Below are positions 41,025 to 48,815 of a stretch of DNA of 57,082 nt, piece after piece. The stretch covers positions 1 to 57,082 of the forward strand of contig CAYISE010000001.1 of NCBI GenBank assembly GCA_964366055.1, read 5' to 3'. Under the pieces are notes generated by a model that did not search any database, was not told where the DNA came from, and saw only the letters and a list, made by a program, of their open reading frames with translations. The DNA is from JBBTQX01 sp964366055. Lineage in GTDB: Bacteria; Patescibacteriota; Minisyncoccia; UBA6257; GWB1-50-10. The stretch's first letter is position 1. Each line of letters starts with the position of its first letter. A program made the translations under genes and the position numbers.

Positions 41025-44000
41025 CTAGTAGCCCGTATTGATCGTTCCGAGTGACGGCTTGCCATCTATGAAGAGGGCTTGCGCGATACCGGTAAGATCC
41101 GTCGGGGTGATGGTGCTCTCATACGGGTCTGAATCGTAACCCAGCTGGGAGTTATCGGCCTGATAGAGCAACAATCCGAGACGATTGACCGAGAAGTTCC
41201 AGTGAACTCCGCCCACCGATGTCTCGTGATTCTTGATAGTCAGGTAACGATAACCGCCGTTGCCGGTGATCTGACGATTCGCCGCCGTTGACGTTGAAAT
41301 ATCAAACGTCACCACGCCGCCGGAGACCGCCACATAGCCAGCAGACAGCATTTGAGCGGAATCGCTCTGTGAGCCGTCCTGCGCGGAAATGTACAGGTCG
41401 TAGGTGCTGGTTGAGGCGCCCGATTCGTTGAACGCGAAGGCCGTTGAGGTGCTCAAACGAATGGTCTTGGAACCGCTGTTCGTAATCTTGAAGATTCCAA
41501 GAGTGTTGTTCGCGCCGCAAGAGGCCGCCGCGGTTGAACCGCAAGTGGTAACTGCTCCGGCCGCAGGCGTTACGCCTGCGACAACCACCGGTTGGGAGGT
41601 TACGACAAAGTTGCCCGCCGAGGCCGGCACGCCTGTCTTCGTCGCCGCAGTAGAGCCGGTATTGGAACCCTTGACCGCAATGTCCACCGTGGTGGATGTC
41701 ATCACGAATCTGAAGAGGTCGCCAAGCCGGGCACTGCCGCCCGCGCCGATATCACCCTTCACGTAGATAGTCGTTCCGGAGACCGGCACTGGCGCTGAAA
41801 GGAGATTGTCGGAAGCGGTCACCGTGTAGGTGCAAGAGGTGGAAGAAGCCACCGTACCCACGTTCTGACAAGTCGGTTCAGCCGTCGCAAAGGCCGTTCC
41901 GCTGTTGTTCTCGTAGAATTTCACATTCTGAATCGTCGTCGTGGACAACTTGTTTATGGAAGATGTCGCATAGACGGTCAAGCTCGTGATTTTCTGTGTC
42001 TCATACTGCGAGGCCAACTGGAAGGCGAAGAAGGTCTGGTTGGTTGAACCCACAGCAACGGTCGTCGTCGTATTCGGAGAGCCAGCGGCGTCCGAAAGGA
42101 CGAGCCGTCCAGCCGCCACGTGCGTCTGGGCCTGACCGGAACCGGCAAACGTAATGTCGGAACCGTTCGTCAGGGTATTACCCCTCGTCACGCCCGTCGC
42201 CGTTATAGCCGAGGTGGAAGTCGCCACTTTGAATGTGTGCGCGTTCGTCCCGGAAGACGCATCTGCTTTCAAATGCAAAGTGACTTGAGTGGTCTTCGTT
42301 ACGATAAACGGAGAAGAGAAGTCAAAGGAAACCGTCGCGGCATTGGACGCCGTTGAAGCGGTCGTCGTCAGCGGCGATGTTTCGCTGTCCTTGTAGAGGT
42401 ACAAATTCTGGACCTCCGTCAGGTTCGCGCCGTCGGAAGTAACGACAATCTTTGAGACCTTTACATCCTCGCCGCCGGTTGAGGCGTCAAGTTTGATGGT
42501 GGAGTACTCGTACTGGGTCGTTCCCGCCACGATGCTGTTTGCCACCGGAGTGGAGAGCGTCGTTACGGTCAGAGCCGCGGCTTTTACGGAAATTGAATTC
42601 GCATCAGTCGCGCTCGTCGGATTAGAGACGAGGTCGTTCGTGGTCAAGCGCTTGGCGCTCGTGACCTGGAACGATTTCACCTGATAGGTGCTTACTGCCG
42701 TCGCGGTGGAGTTGATGGAACCCTCAATCGTGATGAAACTATTCACGCCCGAGGTAAGCACCGGGTAGGACGAGAGCGTGTACTCCGTCGCCGTGTCTAC
42801 CGAGATGCCGGAAGCGGCCGTTGAATAAACGATCGCGCCGTTCACTTTTACGTAAACCGTGCCAGTCAGCACTTTTGCGGCAGAGTTCGTGCTCGTCGCA
42901 ACGTAGAATTTAACCGCCCGGAGTTCGTAATTCTCACCAATCGGCTTCACCGTGTATTTAGCAAGGGAAACATTAGTGGAACCCGGAACCACGGCGGAAC
43001 TCGGCGAATCCGAGGCCTTAATCTGGGTCAAGGAACCCGAACCGATGGTCTGGATGTTGAAGCCATTACCAATCGGGAAGGTGGTGTCGTTCGTGCCGAC
43101 GCCCGGAATGACCGATACGGCCGTGCCGGAACCGCGGAGGTCAAGGTCATAGTTGTTGTAAACCACGTAGTTGATCGTCCGGGCCGCGCCGTCCACGATT
43201 TTCGCCTTGACGGTAAAGTCCTTCGTCTGACCCTTATCAATGAAGAACGGGGTCGCGAGATTGAAGGTCACATACTTGCCAACTTGCTGGGCCGTCGCGA
43301 GAACCGCCCCGGTCTGATCCAGTAATTGAACATCTTTAACATCCGCATCCGCACCACTCCCATTGTTGTAGATCATTATGGAGTAGAGATTCACCGCCTC
43401 GTTAGAGGAGGTTTCAGTAATGCGGAATTTGGTGATTTCCTGCATGCTCACGGCATCAACGTTCAAGGTGGAAGAACCCGTGCCCGTCAACACGTCTAAG
43501 GTGGTGGAGGCCAGAGAGGTTCCGCCGTTCACGATGGTCATCAAATTGCCGGCAATCGGGAAGGAGCCCGAGATCGCGGTCGTGTCTCCGGTAATCGCCG
43601 AAGCGGATTCAATGCTGAAACCGACATTGCCGTTCAAGTTTCCGGAGAGGAGGTTAAACCTGACCGTGAAACTGGTGGACATACCCGCGGACACCGTAAT
43701 CGGCGCGCTCGGGAAGGTGATACCGATGGTATTGTCGGAATTGATGGAGGTGACGACATTTCCATGTCGCACGCCCGCCGCGTCAATAACGTCAACGCCA
43801 TTCAAATTGGTGTTCGCCACGAAGCCGGTCTTTTTCAAGGTGATTCCGGTAACGCTCACCGCTTTGGAGCCGGCGGTCAGATTAACTTTCAACGCGGAGT
43901 TGAAAGCCGTGCCGCTGCCGATGGTTCTTACTGTCGGCGTGTCCGACGCCAAACTCACGACGAGGTCGCTCCCGGAGGGAACAACCACGACGGGGCCTGT

Positions 44001-44447
44001 GCCGGTACCCGTTCCCGTTCCTGTGCCAGTGCTCGTAAGAGCGATGGCCGCGCGGCTCTTAGGACCGAAGTAGCCAACCGCCGGCGAAACGCCAGCCGCC
44101 GCTTGCCACTTCGCCAAAGCCGCTTTGGTCATTGGACCGAAGTAGGCCGTCGGGGCGGAAATTTTCAAATACCCGCCGCTAATCAGAATGCCTTGCAAAG
44201 CGGTCACGTCCGCTCCCTTGCTACCCAAAGTGAGGTTCTGGGTGAAGTTATAGGAAGACGAAGTGGGAACGCTTGAAGAGCCCTGGAGGGCGAGTAATTG
44301 CGCCTGCAAGGCCTGGATCTGCGCCATTAAGGCGTCAATCGTGGCTTGCGAGGTCTGGGCAAAGGCCGGAATCACCGCGCCAGCGAACCAAACGGCCGTG
44401 GTGAGTGAAAGGCCTACTGCCACTGCTTTTCGACTTAAATTACTCAT
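41025..44447 (-). CDS. Large S-layer-like surface protein with N-terminal peptidoglycan-binding domain
   Basis: 1140 residues from ATG 44447 (MSNLSRKAVAVGLSLTTAVW); the ATG 6 codons upstream is also possible. Signal peptide ending at AFAQ, coiled coil TIDALMAQIQALQAQLLALQ, peptidoglycan-binding domain (TLGSKGADVTALQGILISGG; AYFGPMTKAALAKWQ), a TGTGTGTGTG linker and then about 950 residues of Ser/Thr/Val-rich Ig-like repeats (e.g. GQTKDFTVKAKIVDGA and similar stretches). The composition and order match the S-layer candidates of Parcubacteria. Codon use is strongly biased, consistent with a highly expressed protein. Many Thr/Ser sites could carry the glycan made in region 1. Confidence 0.83.
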   Translation of the reverse strand: MSNLSRKAVAVGLSLTTAVWFAGAVIPAFAQTSQATIDALMAQIQALQAQLLALQGSSSVPTSSSYNFTQNLTLGSKGADVTALQGILISGGYLKISAPTAYFGPMTKAALAKWQAAAGVSPAVGYFGPKSRAAIALTSTGTGTGTGTGTGPVVVVPSGSDLVVSLASDTPTVRTIGSGTAFNSALKVNLTAGSKAVSVTGITLKKTGFVANTNLNGVDVIDAAGVRHGNVVTSINSDNTIGITFPSAPITVSAGMSTSFTVRFNLLSGNLNGNVGFSIESASAITGDTTAISGSFPIAGNLMTIVNGGTSLASTTLDVLTGTGSSTLNVDAVSMQEITKFRITETSSNEAVNLYSIMIYNNGSGADADVKDVQLLDQTGAVLATAQQVGKYVTFNLATPFFIDKGQTKDFTVKAKIVDGAARTINYVVYNNYDLDLRGSGTAVSVIPGVGTNDTTFPIGNGFNIQTIGSGSLTQIKASDSPSSAVVPGSTNVSLAKYTVKPIGENYELRAVKFYVATSTNSAAKVLTGTVYVKVNGAIVYSTAASGISVDTATEYTLSSYPVLTSGVNSFITIEGSINSTATAVSTYQVKSFQVTSAKRLTTNDLVSNPTSATDANSISVKAAALTVTTLSTPVANSIVAGTTQYEYSTIKLDASTGGEDVKVSKIVVTSDGANLTEVQNLYLYKDSETSPLTTTASTASNAATVSFDFSSPFIVTKTTQVTLHLKADASSGTNAHTFKVATSTSAITATGVTRGNTLTNGSDITFAGSGQAQTHVAAGRLVLSDAAGSPNTTTTVAVGSTNQTFFAFQLASQYETQKITSLTVYATSSINKLSTTTIQNVKFYENNSGTAFATAEPTCQNVGTVASSTSCTYTVTASDNLLSAPVPVSGTTIYVKGDIGAGGSARLGDLFRFVMTSTTVDIAVKGSNTGSTAATKTGVPASAGNFVVTSQPVVVAGVTPAAGAVTTCGSTAAASCGANNTLGIFKITNSGSKTIRLSTSTAFAFNESGASTSTYDLYISAQDGSQSDSAQMLSAGYVAVSGGVVTFDISTSTAANRQITGNGGYRYLTIKNHETSVGGVHWNFSVNRLGLLLYQADNSQLGYDSDPYESTITPTDLTGIAQALFIDGKPSLGTINTGY

Positions 44448-44463
44448 TTTTACTTGTATTAAC

Positions 44464-44624
44464 ACAAATAACCAAAGACAAAGAATAAGGTTCTCTTATT
44501 GGTTACGATAGTTATTTGTTTTTAGAATTAACTTAAATTTATGCTTATCCGACTTAGAAACGATGTTTCGTTTTAAGCCGTCGACCTTTGGGATTCAGGA
44601 ACACCATTTAGTGAGGAAATGGTG
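44464..44624 (-). promoter_or_regulatory. Structured region upstream of the S-layer-like gene
   Basis: Three stem-loops in a row: CACCATTT pairs with AAATGGTG (44602-44624); GACTTAG-AAACGA pairs across a 4-nt loop to TCGTTT-TAAGCC (44551-44579); and ACAAATAAC (44464-44472) pairs with GTTATTTGT (44511-44519) around an inner AATAAG/CTTATT stem. They may stabilise or regulate the messenger. No Shine-Dalgarno site precedes the ATG; TAATAC 8 nt before ATG 44447 is a weak -10 candidate. Confidence 0.4.
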
Positions 44625-44641
44625 GAGTAGTAACGAAGACC

Positions 44642-44673
44642 AAATAAATAAAAAGTCCCGCTTGGAGCGAGAC
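44642..44673 (-). terminator. Intrinsic terminator within the S-layer upstream region
   Basis: On the minus strand GTCTCGCT-CCA-AGCGGGAC (8 bp, one G-T pair) followed by TTTTTATTTATTT. It points toward the S-layer-like gene and lies about 200 nt before its start, so it ends a short transcript or acts as an attenuator. Confidence 0.65.
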
Positions 44674-44745
44674 CATAAACCCGCGAATACGCACTAATTC
44701 GTGCTTATTCGTGAAGTCCAGCTTAGCCTCACTCTAAGCAAACTT
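44642..44745 (-). ncRNA. Candidate small RNA upstream of the S-layer-like gene
   Basis: A roughly 100-nt transcript is predicted between an extended -10 promoter and a terminator. It contains two further stem-loops: GCTTAG with CTAAGC around a 7-nt loop, and GAATAAGCAC with GTGCGTATTC around GAATTA (one A-G mismatch). No reading frame of useful length is present. It does not match SRP RNA, 6S RNA or tmRNA signatures that I can recognise. It could equally be the terminated leader of the S-layer messenger. Confidence 0.4.
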
Positions 44746-44751
44746 TAACTT

Positions 44752-44760
44752 ATTATAACA
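44752..44760 (-). promoter_or_regulatory. Extended -10 promoter of the candidate small RNA
   Basis: On the minus strand TGTTATAAT, a perfect extended -10 (TG-N-TATAAT), at 44760-44752. No good -35 is present at the right spacing, as is usual for extended -10 promoters. A TTGACG further upstream is 25 nt away and too far. Confidence 0.5.
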
Positions 44761-44835
44761 AATTACAGGAATATTCTTCCCGCGTCAATCCCCGCTTACG
44801 GGGTCAATAACTATAACGAAAAATGGGCCTCGCTG

Positions 44836-45612
44836 TTACGGTAAAACCCAGGCGACGGTGGCGAAAATAAGCGTTAAAACCACGGCAAAAATGGTCACCT
44901 CCCTGAAAACCAGGGACAGGTTCAAAAGACCCCGAAGGTGGGCCAAAACGATGTCTCGGCTCAATATGTAAAAAAGAGCCAGGAAAGCGGCGGCATTCAC
45001 GAAACCCAGGGGAAGCAGGGCGGCAAAAGCGGCGATTTCGGCAATGAGAAGGGAGAGCGACCAGGCGGTTATCCTCAAATTCCTCCCCCGCGCCGCCTCT
45101 TCAAAAACCAGGGCTTCTTTTATAAGGAGCGCGGCGCCGAAGAAAATCGCCATGAACCAGACGACATTCGGAAGAGGCGAGAAATCCGGCGTTAAATAGA
45201 AAACTAAAAGAAAAAGGAGGACTGCCAGAGCGGTATTCACAAAATTGTAAACGAGAGTTCGGTTGCGGAAGAAGAGATTGACCAAACCCGACACCCCGAA
45301 AATAATCAGACCAAAAATTAAAATCAGGATTCCCGACATCAGACCGGCCAAAAAACCGCCGGGCAGAACGGAAATAATTGCCAACCCCAACGCGCTCAAA
45401 AGCGAAGCCAGCCAGAAAGACGAGCGCAAAACCCGCCGCTCCGGGGATTCTGAAAAATAAACGGCGAGCATCGCCGAGAAAAAAATTAAAAGGGGCCAAA
45501 AAGAAAAACCGGCCCAGACGAGAAACCAAAGCGCCACCGCGGCGAGGGCGGCCTTAGCGGCTAACCTCCACCCGGTTTTCTTTCGTAAGAACGACGTTAA
45601 TTCTTTGACCAT
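44836..45612 (-). CDS. Polytopic membrane protein of unknown function
   Basis: 258 residues with about 8 membrane helices and short loops (examples: LAAKAALAAVALWFLVWAGF; TIFAVVLTLIFATVAWVLP). There is no motif I recognise. The start lies 59 nt inside the end of clpB, so it is probably cotranscribed with it. The basic N-terminus (RKKTGWR) is consistent with the cytoplasmic side. It might be related to membrane stress or be an unrelated neighbour. Confidence 0.65.
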   Translation of the reverse strand: MVKELTSFLRKKTGWRLAAKAALAAVALWFLVWAGFSFWPLLIFFSAMLAVYFSESPERRVLRSSFWLASLLSALGLAIISVLPGGFLAGLMSGILILIFGLIIFGVSGLVNLFFRNRTLVYNFVNTALAVLLFLLVFYLTPDFSPLPNVVWFMAIFFGAALLIKEALVFEEAARGRNLRITAWSLSLLIAEIAAFAALLPLGFVNAAAFLALFYILSRDIVLAHLRGLLNLSLVFREVTIFAVVLTLIFATVAWVLP

Positions 45613-48226
45613 CTTTCAAAAGACCGCGGACGATTTTATCGGCCAGGGCGTCCACAATCACTTTTTGAATCAGACGTTTTATCGGCCGCGCCCCGAAATC
45701 GGGGTCAAAACCGTTTTCCACCAGATAATTTTTCACCTCGGGCCGGATATTCAAAACCACCTCCCTTTCGGCCAGGCGCTTTTTCACCTCCTCCAGCTGA
45801 ATGTCCACTATCCTCTCTACCGACTTGGGCGTGAGGGCGTTGAAAATTATGGTTTCATCCAACCGGTTCAAAAACTCCGGCTTGAAGGTCTCGCGGAGCG
45901 CGCTCGTCACCTCGGCCCGGAACTTCTCCTCCTTATTCTGGAACTCCTCCTCATTTTTGCCGGATTTGAATCCAAGTGAGGACATCTCGCGGAAGTATTC
46001 GCTCCCCACGTTGGAGGTGAGGATAATCACCGCGTTTTTGAAATTCGCCGTCCGCCCCTTCGCGTCGGTGAGCCGGCCGTTATCCAGCACCTGCAAAAGA
46101 ATGTTAAAAACCTCGGGATGAGCTTTCTCAATTTCATCAAACAAAATCAAACTATAGGGCCGGTGCCGGATAATTTCCGTCAGTTGGCCGCCCTCATCAT
46201 GGCCGATATAGCCGGGCGGCGAACCGATGAGGCGCGAAATCGCGTGCCGCTCCATATATTCGGACATATCAATCCGCACGAGGGCTTTTTCATCGTTGAA
46301 CATAAACTCGGCCAGCGCCCGGGCCAGCTCCGTCTTCCCGACGCCGGTCGGGCCCAGAAACATAAAGGAGCCGGAGGGCCGGTCTTCGTCCGCGAGGCCG
46401 GCGCGGCTCCTCCTTAAAGCCCGCGCGACCGCTTCAATCCCTTCCTTTTGGCCGACGACCCGCTTTTCCAGAGCTTCTTCAATGCGGGAAAGTTTTTTCA
46501 TTTCGGACTCCAGCATTCTGGAAACGGGAATCCCCGTCCAGCGGGAAACAACCGCCGCGATGTCCTCCTCATCCACCACTTCTTTGATAAAACGGCTCAC
46601 CGCGTCTTTTTTCCCGCCTGCATCGCTATGCGAAGCATTGCGGGCAGGGGTTTTTGATTTATGTTCGTACTTCTTTTCCAAATCGGAATAATGTTTTTCG
46701 GTTTTGGGCAGTTCGCCGTAGCGAATCCGCGCCACGCGGTCAAAATTCCCCTCGCGCTCGGCCACCTCGGCCGTTCTTTTTAAATCCTCTATCTCGCGCC
46801 TTAATCCGTGGAGATTCTCCACGCCGATTTTCTCGCTCTCCCATCGCGCGGAAAGTTCCGCGTTTTTCTCTTTGATTCTTTTCAAGTCCCGTTCCACTTC
46901 TCTAAAACGCGGAGATTTTTTCCCCGCCAAAGCGGATTTTTCCACCTCCAATTTTGTGATGGCTTTCCTCACCTCCTCAATGTCGCGGGGCAAACTGTCC
47001 GACTCCAGCCGGCGGGCCGCCGACGCCTCGTCAATCAAATCCACCGCCTTGTCCGGCAAAAACCGGTCGGTGATGTAGCGGGCGCCCAAATTCACGGCGG
47101 CGATAATCGCCTCGTCCGTAATTTTCAAACCATGATGCATCTCATATTTTTCTTTGAGCCCGCGCAAGATGGCGATGGAATCCTCCACCGTCGGCTCTTC
47201 CACCAAAATCGGCTGGAAGCGGCGCTCCAGGGCCGCGTCTTTTTCAATATATTTTTGATATTCCTTGAGAGTGGTCGCGCCAACCGCGTGAAGTTCGCCC
47301 CGCGCGAGCGCCGGTTTCAATAAGTTGGAGGCGTCAATCGCGCCCTCGGCCGCTCCCGCTCCCACAATCATATGAATCTCATCAATGAAAAGAATAATCT
47401 TCCCCGCGGAGTGCTGGATTTCATTCAAAAACGCCTTGAAGCGGTCCTCAAACTCGCCGCGGAATTTCGTGCCGGCGATGAGCGAGCCCAAATCCAGCAT
47501 CACGATTTCCTTGTTTTTAAGCGTCTCCGGAACATCGCCCGAAACGATTTTCTGGGCCAGGCCCTCCACGATGGCCGTCTTCCCGACGCCGGGCTCGCCG
47601 ATTAAAACCGGATTGTTTTTCGTGCGGCGGGAAAGAATCTGCATCAGGCGGCGCAACTCGTCCTCGCGGCCGATAACCGGGTCTAACTTTCCGTCGCGGG
47701 CTTTCTGGGTGATGTTCACCGCGTACTTTTCCAGAACCTGGAATTTGGACTCCGGCGTTTCATCCGTTACGCGCGCCGAACCGCGGAGCTGAACCAACGT
47801 TCTCGCCAAAATCTCCCTCCGCGCCCCGAACCGAGTTAAAACTTCCTGCGCCGAGGAAGGCACTTCCAAAATCGCCAAAAGCAAATGTTCGCAGGAAATA
47901 AAATCGTCCTTGAATTTTAGCGCGATCTCCCCCGCCTTGTCCAAAATCATCATTAACTCCTGGGAAAGATATAATTGCCCAACGCCGCCCCCGACGCTGA
48001 AGATTTTAGGCACGCCTTGAAGAGCGTCGGAAACCGCGCGCTCCAATTCCGAGACATTCACGTTGGAACGCACTAAAAGCGGGCGCGCGAGCGTTTGCTC
48101 GTCATTCAGAAGCGCGGACAAAAGATGGAGGGCTTTCAATTCGCCGTGGTTGTGGCGCGCCACCGCCTCTTGGGCATTCTGAAGCGCCTCCTGGGCCTTG
48201 ATGGTGAATCTTTGAAAGTTTGGCAT
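45554..48226 (-). CDS. clpB: ATP-dependent chaperone ClpB
   Basis: 890 residues. Clp N-domain, first AAA+ module with GEPGVGKT at 210-217, a long coiled M domain (AITKLEVEKSALAGKK to RYGELPKTEKHYSDLEKK), then WTGIPVSRML and a second AAA+ module with GPTGVGKTELARA near 625. The long M domain and GQLTEIIRHRPYSLILFDE point to ClpB rather than ClpC, i.e. a protein disaggregase working with DnaK. Residues about 527-538 (TPARNASHSDAGG) are encoded by a palindromic repeat inserted in the linker between M domain and NBD2. A CIRCE-like operator overlaps the promoter. Confidence 0.92.
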   Translation of the reverse strand: MPNFQRFTIKAQEALQNAQEAVARHNHGELKALHLLSALLNDEQTLARPLLVRSNVNVSELERAVSDALQGVPKIFSVGGGVGQLYLSQELMMILDKAGEIALKFKDDFISCEHLLLAILEVPSSAQEVLTRFGARREILARTLVQLRGSARVTDETPESKFQVLEKYAVNITQKARDGKLDPVIGREDELRRLMQILSRRTKNNPVLIGEPGVGKTAIVEGLAQKIVSGDVPETLKNKEIVMLDLGSLIAGTKFRGEFEDRFKAFLNEIQHSAGKIILFIDEIHMIVGAGAAEGAIDASNLLKPALARGELHAVGATTLKEYQKYIEKDAALERRFQPILVEEPTVEDSIAILRGLKEKYEMHHGLKITDEAIIAAVNLGARYITDRFLPDKAVDLIDEASAARRLESDSLPRDIEEVRKAITKLEVEKSALAGKKSPRFREVERDLKRIKEKNAELSARWESEKIGVENLHGLRREIEDLKRTAEVAEREGNFDRVARIRYGELPKTEKHYSDLEKKYEHKSKTPARNASHSDAGGKKDAVSRFIKEVVDEEDIAAVVSRWTGIPVSRMLESEMKKLSRIEEALEKRVVGQKEGIEAVARALRRSRAGLADEDRPSGSFMFLGPTGVGKTELARALAEFMFNDEKALVRIDMSEYMERHAISRLIGSPPGYIGHDEGGQLTEIIRHRPYSLILFDEIEKAHPEVFNILLQVLDNGRLTDAKGRTANFKNAVIILTSNVGSEYFREMSSLGFKSGKNEEEFQNKEEKFRAEVTSALRETFKPEFLNRLDETIIFNALTPKSVERIVDIQLEEVKKRLAEREVVLNIRPEVKNYLVENGFDPDFGARPIKRLIQKVIVDALADKIVRGLLKDGQRINVVLTKENRVEVSR
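46613..46648. repeat. 36-nt imperfect palindrome, family member 2, inserted in clpB
   Basis: Same length and ends (CCCGCC and GGGCAGG) as the intergenic copy at 35661-35696, with a different but self-complementary centre (GCATCGC opposite GCATTGC around TATGCGAA). It adds exactly 12 codons, so the reading frame continues. ClpB relatives have no residues here. Confidence 0.65.
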
Positions 48227-48232
48227 TCAATT

Positions 48233-48270
48233 ATTATAGCGGATTATAAGGGAACTTACTAAAATTAGCA
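48233..48270 (-). promoter_or_regulatory. clpB promoter region with two -10 boxes
   Basis: TATAAT occurs twice on the minus strand: at 48238-48233 (6 nt before ATG 48226) and at 48248-48243 (16 nt before). The second has TTGCTA (48270-48265) 17 nt upstream as -35, lying inside the left half of the CIRCE-like element. Either start gives a messenger with at most a 9-nt leader. Confidence 0.6.
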
Positions 48271-48291
48271 ATATAGTATATTGAGTGCTAA
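48265..48291. promoter_or_regulatory. CIRCE-like HrcA operator
   Basis: TTAGCAATA, 9 nt, GAGTGCTAA. The consensus CIRCE is TTAGCACTC-N9-GAGTGCTAA: the right half is perfect, the left half matches 6 of 9, and the spacing is exact. It overlaps the clpB -35 box, where HrcA would block RNA polymerase. The hrcA gene is not in the window. Confidence 0.72.
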
Positions 48292-48316
48292 TAATTCACC
48301 CGGGTCCCTCGCACGA

Positions 48317-48355
48317 CACCGGTTCTATTTATAGAACCGGTGGATAATGTATAAT
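48317..48355 (+). promoter_or_regulatory. Palindromic operator and -10 box of the TrpR-like gene
   Basis: A 26-nt palindrome at 48317-48342 (CACCGGTTCTAT with its complement, 12-bp arms) ends 7 nt before TATAAT (48350-48355), which is 7 nt before ATG 48363. The palindrome covers the expected -35 position, so a bound dimer should repress. The core GGTTCTAT-WW-ATAGAACC returns immediately after the gene. Confidence 0.6.
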
Positions 48356-48362
48356 TATCGGT

Positions 48363-48752
48363 ATGGCGCGATTGCACATAGAGAGAATGTCCAACATTTT
48401 GGAAAAAGAATCTCTGCAAAAATTGTGGGACGAGATTCAAAAGATTAAATCCCCCGACGGAACGGCGAAATTTCTGGATAATTTGCTGACCAACGAAGAG
48501 AAAAAACTTGTTCTAAGAAGATTGGCTGTTGTCAGTTTATTGAAACAAGGCAAGAAGTACAGAGAGATTGTAAAATTGCTGAAAATCTCCAAAATCACCA
48601 TCAGCAAAATAAAGGACATGATAGCCGGCAGAGGATACGGCCGGAATCCGCAAAGAAAAAGAGTGTACGGTTCATCTTATTCCGTCCTGAAAAGCAAGGT
48701 GAAAGAAAAGAAACTTTTCCGAAAATACAAAGGGGCTGAAAGCATTATCTGA
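48363..48752 (+). CDS. TrpR/YerC-family DNA-binding regulator
   Basis: 129 residues from ATG 48363; a second ATG at 48387 with AGAGAG before it is also possible. SPDGTAKFLDNLLTNEEKKL and RRLAVVSLLKQGKKYREIVK followed by KISKITISKIK form the six-helix TrpR fold with its helix-turn-helix. RGYGRNPQRKRVYGSSYSVL is a basic C-terminal extension longer than in YerC. TrpR-type proteins bind palindromes as dimers, sometimes with a small ligand. No tryptophan genes are nearby. The matching palindromes on both sides suggest autoregulation. Confidence 0.8.
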   Translation: MARLHIERMSNILEKESLQKLWDEIQKIKSPDGTAKFLDNLLTNEEKKLVLRRLAVVSLLKQGKKYREIVKLLKISKITISKIKDMIAGRGYGRNPQRKRVYGSSYSVLKSKVKEKKLFRKYKGAESII

Positions 48753-48758
48753 ATTTCT

Positions 48759-48782
48759 CTTGGTTCTATAAATAGAACCAAG
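48759..48782. repeat. Palindrome downstream of the TrpR-like gene with the same core as its operator
   Basis: CTTGGTTCTAT with complementary arm (11 bp, 2-nt centre). The GGTTCTATnnATAGAACC core is identical to the upstream operator at 48317-48342 apart from the central AT bases, while the outer bases differ but remain paired. No T-run follows, so it is not a normal terminator. Confidence 0.65.
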
Positions 48783-48815
48783 AAGGACTGCGTGTAGATG
48801 GGGTGTTTTATTATT

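Noticed and set aside
43420..44073. Long plus-strand open frame (217 codons) opposite the S-layer-like gene
   Set aside because: It is a shadow of the Thr/Val/Ser-rich codons on the minus strand; composition is explained by the real gene, with no start signal or recognisable motif.
44774..44785. TTGACG near the small-RNA promoter as its -35 box
   Set aside because: The spacing to TATAAT is 25 nt, far from the normal 16-18; the extended -10 is enough.
48759..48782. Palindrome after the TrpR-like gene as a normal terminator
   Set aside because: No T-run follows on either strand and its core matches the upstream operator, so an operator-like or repeat role is more likely.
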